The notes under the pieces are model-generated. The model searched no databases, was not told the DNA's origin, and was given only the letters and a program-made list of their open reading frames with translations. A program made the translations under genes and the position numbers. Positions 61,799-64,000 of a stretch of 64,000 nt of DNA are shown piece after piece. Position 1 is the stretch's first letter. Every line of letters begins with the position of its first letter. The stretch comes from Mixophyes australis (Eukaryota; Chordata; Amphibia; Anura; Limnodynastidae): NCBI GenBank assembly GCA_036250195.1, contig JAVHZZ010000011.1, positions 57,262,011 through 57,326,010 of the forward strand. The letters run 5' to 3'.

Positions 61799-62640
61799 AC
61801 CTCTATGCTGACGACACTCAACTTTACCTCTCCTCTCCTGATCTCTCTCCCTCCCTCCTCTCTAGGGTGTCCGCCTGCCTCTCTGCCATCTCATCCTGGA
61901 TGTCCTCTCGATTCCTCAAACTTAACCTTGCCAAAACCGAACTCATAGTCTTTCCTCCCTCTCAAACCTCGCCCCCTTCTGATCTCTCTATCACTGTCGA
62001 CAACACCTCTATCTCCCCTGTCCCCCAACTTCGCTGCCTCGGTGTCATCCTCGACTCCTCTCTCTCCTTTGGCCCCCACATTCTCTCTCTCGCTAAATCC
62101 TGCCGCTTCCAGCTGCGTAACATCACTCGCATCCGGCCCTTCCTCTCCCAAGATGCCACCAAATGTCTTATTCACTCTCTGATCATTTCCCGCTTGGACT
62201 ACTGCAACCTCCTCCTTACTGGCCTCCCCCACTCTCATCTCGCTCCCCTTTTCGATCTGCCCTCAACGCGGCCGCTAGGCTTATCTTCCTTTCTCGCCGC
62301 TCCTCATCTGTCTCCCCCCTCTACCTATCCCTTCATTGGCTCCCCTTCCTCTACAGAATCCTCTTCAAGCTCCTTACTCTTACATACAAGGCCCTCGCCA
62401 ACTCCACTGCACCCTACTTCTCCACCCTCCTCTCTATTCATGCTCCATCCCGCCCTCTCCGATCTACCAATGACCGTCGCCTCTCTTCCCCCCTGATCAC
62501 CTCCTCCCATGCGCGTATCCAAGACTTTGCCCGCGCTGCCCCCCCCACTGGAACAAGCTCCCTCCCTCTATCAGAACTTCCCCTAATCTGTCCAGTTTCA
62601 AATGGGCTCTAAAAACCCACCTTTTTCTTAAAGCCTTCCA
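61799..62640 (+). pseudogene. L2/CR1-type reverse transcriptase, C-terminal part
   Basis: Open from the YADDTQLYLSS catalytic block (intact Asp-Asp) through SSWMSSRFLKLNLAKTEL, LRCLGVILDSSLSF, a CLIHSLIISRLDYCNLLL block and the thumb. After a frameshift near 62235 it continues as FRSALNAAARLIFL and PLYLSLHWLPFLYRILFKL, the conserved end of L2/CR1 proteins. Nearly intact for its length apart from the frameshift. Confidence 0.88.
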
Positions 62641-63103
62641 GTATCCCACTTAATTTCCTACCTTTTCTTCTACCTCTTCCCCTTCATTCCCCTTCCCTTA
62701 TCCTTATCTCTCCCCTGTGTCTCTCTGTCTGTCTACCCCACCCCTTAGATTGTACGCTCCTCTGAGCAGTCCTGTCCTCACCACTCTTAACTCAGCTCTC
62801 CAGCTACGTAGCCCTCCTCCTCGAGGACCCTCTTCCCCTCCCGTCCCCTCTCGCTCCTTCCTCTCCCCTCTGGGGGTTTCCCTGTCACCCGGGCCCTCCC
62901 TCTCGGGCTCAGCCGTATGCAGGACCTTCCCCTCTCCCCTCCCCCGCCCCTCTAGCTGTGCTTTGAGCTCACCGAGTTACTGTGCTTATTGTTTACTGTA
63001 CTGTGCTGTCTCACCTTGTATTGTAACTTTGTTTGTCCCTGTACGGCGCTACGGACGCCTAGTGGCGCCCTATAAATAAAAATTAATAATAATAATAATA
63101 ATA
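61799..63103 (+). mobile_element. L2/CR1-type LINE, 5'-truncated, with (TAA)n tail
   Basis: Begins inside the reverse transcriptase at the YADDTQLYL block and ends with GGCGCCCTATAAATAAAAAT and (AAT)n at 63079-63103. The 3' untranslated region matches, inverted, 12293-12760. No clear target duplication (CCAC on both sides at most), as is common in this group. Confidence 0.85.
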
Positions 63104-63746
63104 ATCCACGACTGGCCTAATATCCACTCTTTATGCTGAACTTTTCTCTGGACATATCGGACCAGAGAGATCCGCATGAATTGGCTTGGGAAAAGGGCAT
63201 TGGGGAACCCCTTGACCCCGAGGATTGGGGGGAAATTCATGAGAATGCTGCCTCTAGTTCCATATGTGTAAAAATCAAAGAAAATGTCTATAAAGTTTTG
63301 AACCAATGATACTATGTGCCAACTCGCCTTAAAAAAATGTTACCCGATACATCTGATCGCTGCTGGAGAAATTGCTCCATGGAAGGGACATTCATTCACA
63401 TTTGGTGGAATTGTATAAAGCTGGCTAACTTTTGGTTGGATATGAAAAATCTGATACTGCAATACTTCAGGTGTCGATCCCTAAGGAGCCTAAATTTTTC
63501 CTCCTTCCGCTAGGGATTCCTGGGGCTACGCGCCATCAAAATAAACTCATTCAACACATCTTAACAGCGGCCACATGCCAACTTGCAGCCGATTGGAAGC
63601 AACAAAATCCTCCCTCTATAATTAATCGAGTATGGCACGTACAGCGTATGGAATTTATGACCAGCATTCTCAATAATTCCTCCAAATCCTTTAACAAAAC
63701 CTGGTATCCAAGGTTATCCTTTTTCAATTTTTGTTCTCCCTTTTAG
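63104..63746 (+). pseudogene. L1-type ORF2: C-terminal cysteine-rich region
   Basis: The L1 reading resumes after the L2 fragment: VYKVL, then RLKKMLPDTSDRCWRNC, GTFIHIWWNC (the C-x3-C ... H-x4-C-type motif near the end of L1 ORF2) and a final helix region to TAG at 63744-63746. Several stops precede it. Confidence 0.8.
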
Positions 63747-64000
63747 AAGGTACCAATCTATTCATCTCCTCTGTCTAATCCTTTACTAATTGCTGTCTTT
63801 ACGGTCACTTTCCTTCCTCCCCTTTTTCTTTTCCCGCCTTCTTCCTTCTTACGGCTCTAGCCACGCCGCCTCTCTCTCCCCTTCCTCTCCCTACCCTTTT
63901 CCTTACTTCTTATACAAAATTCAGAGTCACCTGACACTGACATATCAATGTTATTATCTCTTCTTGCTTTTGTTAGAAGCATGATTTATCTGACATTGCT
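63747..64000 (+). other. Presumed L1 3' untranslated region
   Basis: C/T-rich sequence after the ORF2 end. No tail or target duplication before the window ends. Confidence 0.35.

Larger units (their letters stand above)
43210..63746 (+). mobile_element. L1/Tx1-type LINE with nested insertions
   Basis: After removing the nested elements (44065-54674, 59071-61233 and about 61799-63103), the LINE is about 6 kb, close to full length. The order is GC-rich 5' region (43210-44064), further 5' region (54686-55095), ORF1 (55096-56058), spacer, ORF2 endonuclease (56992 onward), reverse transcriptase (58002-59070) and C-terminal region (61242-61798 and 63104-63746). Stops and frameshifts in both frames show it is dead. 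The 3' end and target duplication were not found; it may run to or past 64000. Confidence 0.82.

Noticed and set aside
3121..64000. A second host gene
   Set aside because: No exon with conserved coding signature other than TTC36 was seen; all long frames belong to mobile elements.

Overview
The window reads as nuclear DNA of a vertebrate, most likely a frog or toad. The only host gene I can recognise is the 3' part of TTC36, a small tetratricopeptide-repeat protein: exon 2 at 5968-6149 and the terminal exon at 33937-34202, both on the plus strand. The amphibian assignment is an inference from the mix of Ty3/gypsy, Penelope-like, L1/Tx1, L2/CR1 and hAT elements, the very large intron, and short foldback elements of a style I associate with anuran genomes. 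No bacterial gene, operon, tRNA, rRNA or CRISPR array was found.

Layout. (1) 1-3120 is the 5' part of a minus-strand Gmr1-like Ty3/gypsy element: LTR, a gag with a SCAN-like region, protease, then an integrase zinc finger placed directly after protease. (2) 3381-5360 holds a broken Penelope-like reverse transcriptase and a repeat whose inverted partner lies at 34485-35130. (3) 5968-34202 is the TTC36 segment. Its 27.8-kb intron contains a 3.8-kb deletion-derivative hAT copy nested in an older hAT-like element, L2 ends, MITEs, and a decayed gypsy pol. That pol is cut by a solo LTR (5-bp target duplication) and by a 9.07-kb hAT element (8-bp target duplication) with an open transposase frame of about 1000 codons. 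(4) 34203-43200 is intergenic, with MITEs, LTRs and a retroviral env transmembrane relic. (5) 43210 to near the window end is one L1/Tx1-type LINE, split by nested insertions. A 5'-truncated Penelope-like element (11-bp duplication) sits in its 5' region and carries a complete 8.1-kb sushi-type gypsy element (5-bp duplication). A 2.2-kb hAT-like element (8-bp duplication) and an L2/CR1 fragment interrupt ORF2.

The sushi-type gypsy element at 44622-52741 looks young: similar 1.93-kb LTRs, a clean target duplication, open gag and gag-pol frames, a -1 slippery heptamer, and a primer-binding region that matches the predicted RNA 5' end, as in Tf1/sushi self-priming. Its long leader carries a repeated stem-loop with a compensatory base change. 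The large hAT element has several unrelated tandem arrays that share a short AGTCCAG-type core. I consider these two the most interesting systems here.

Limits: all family assignments come from motifs read by eye. Boundaries are exact only where I give a target-site duplication; others are approximate.
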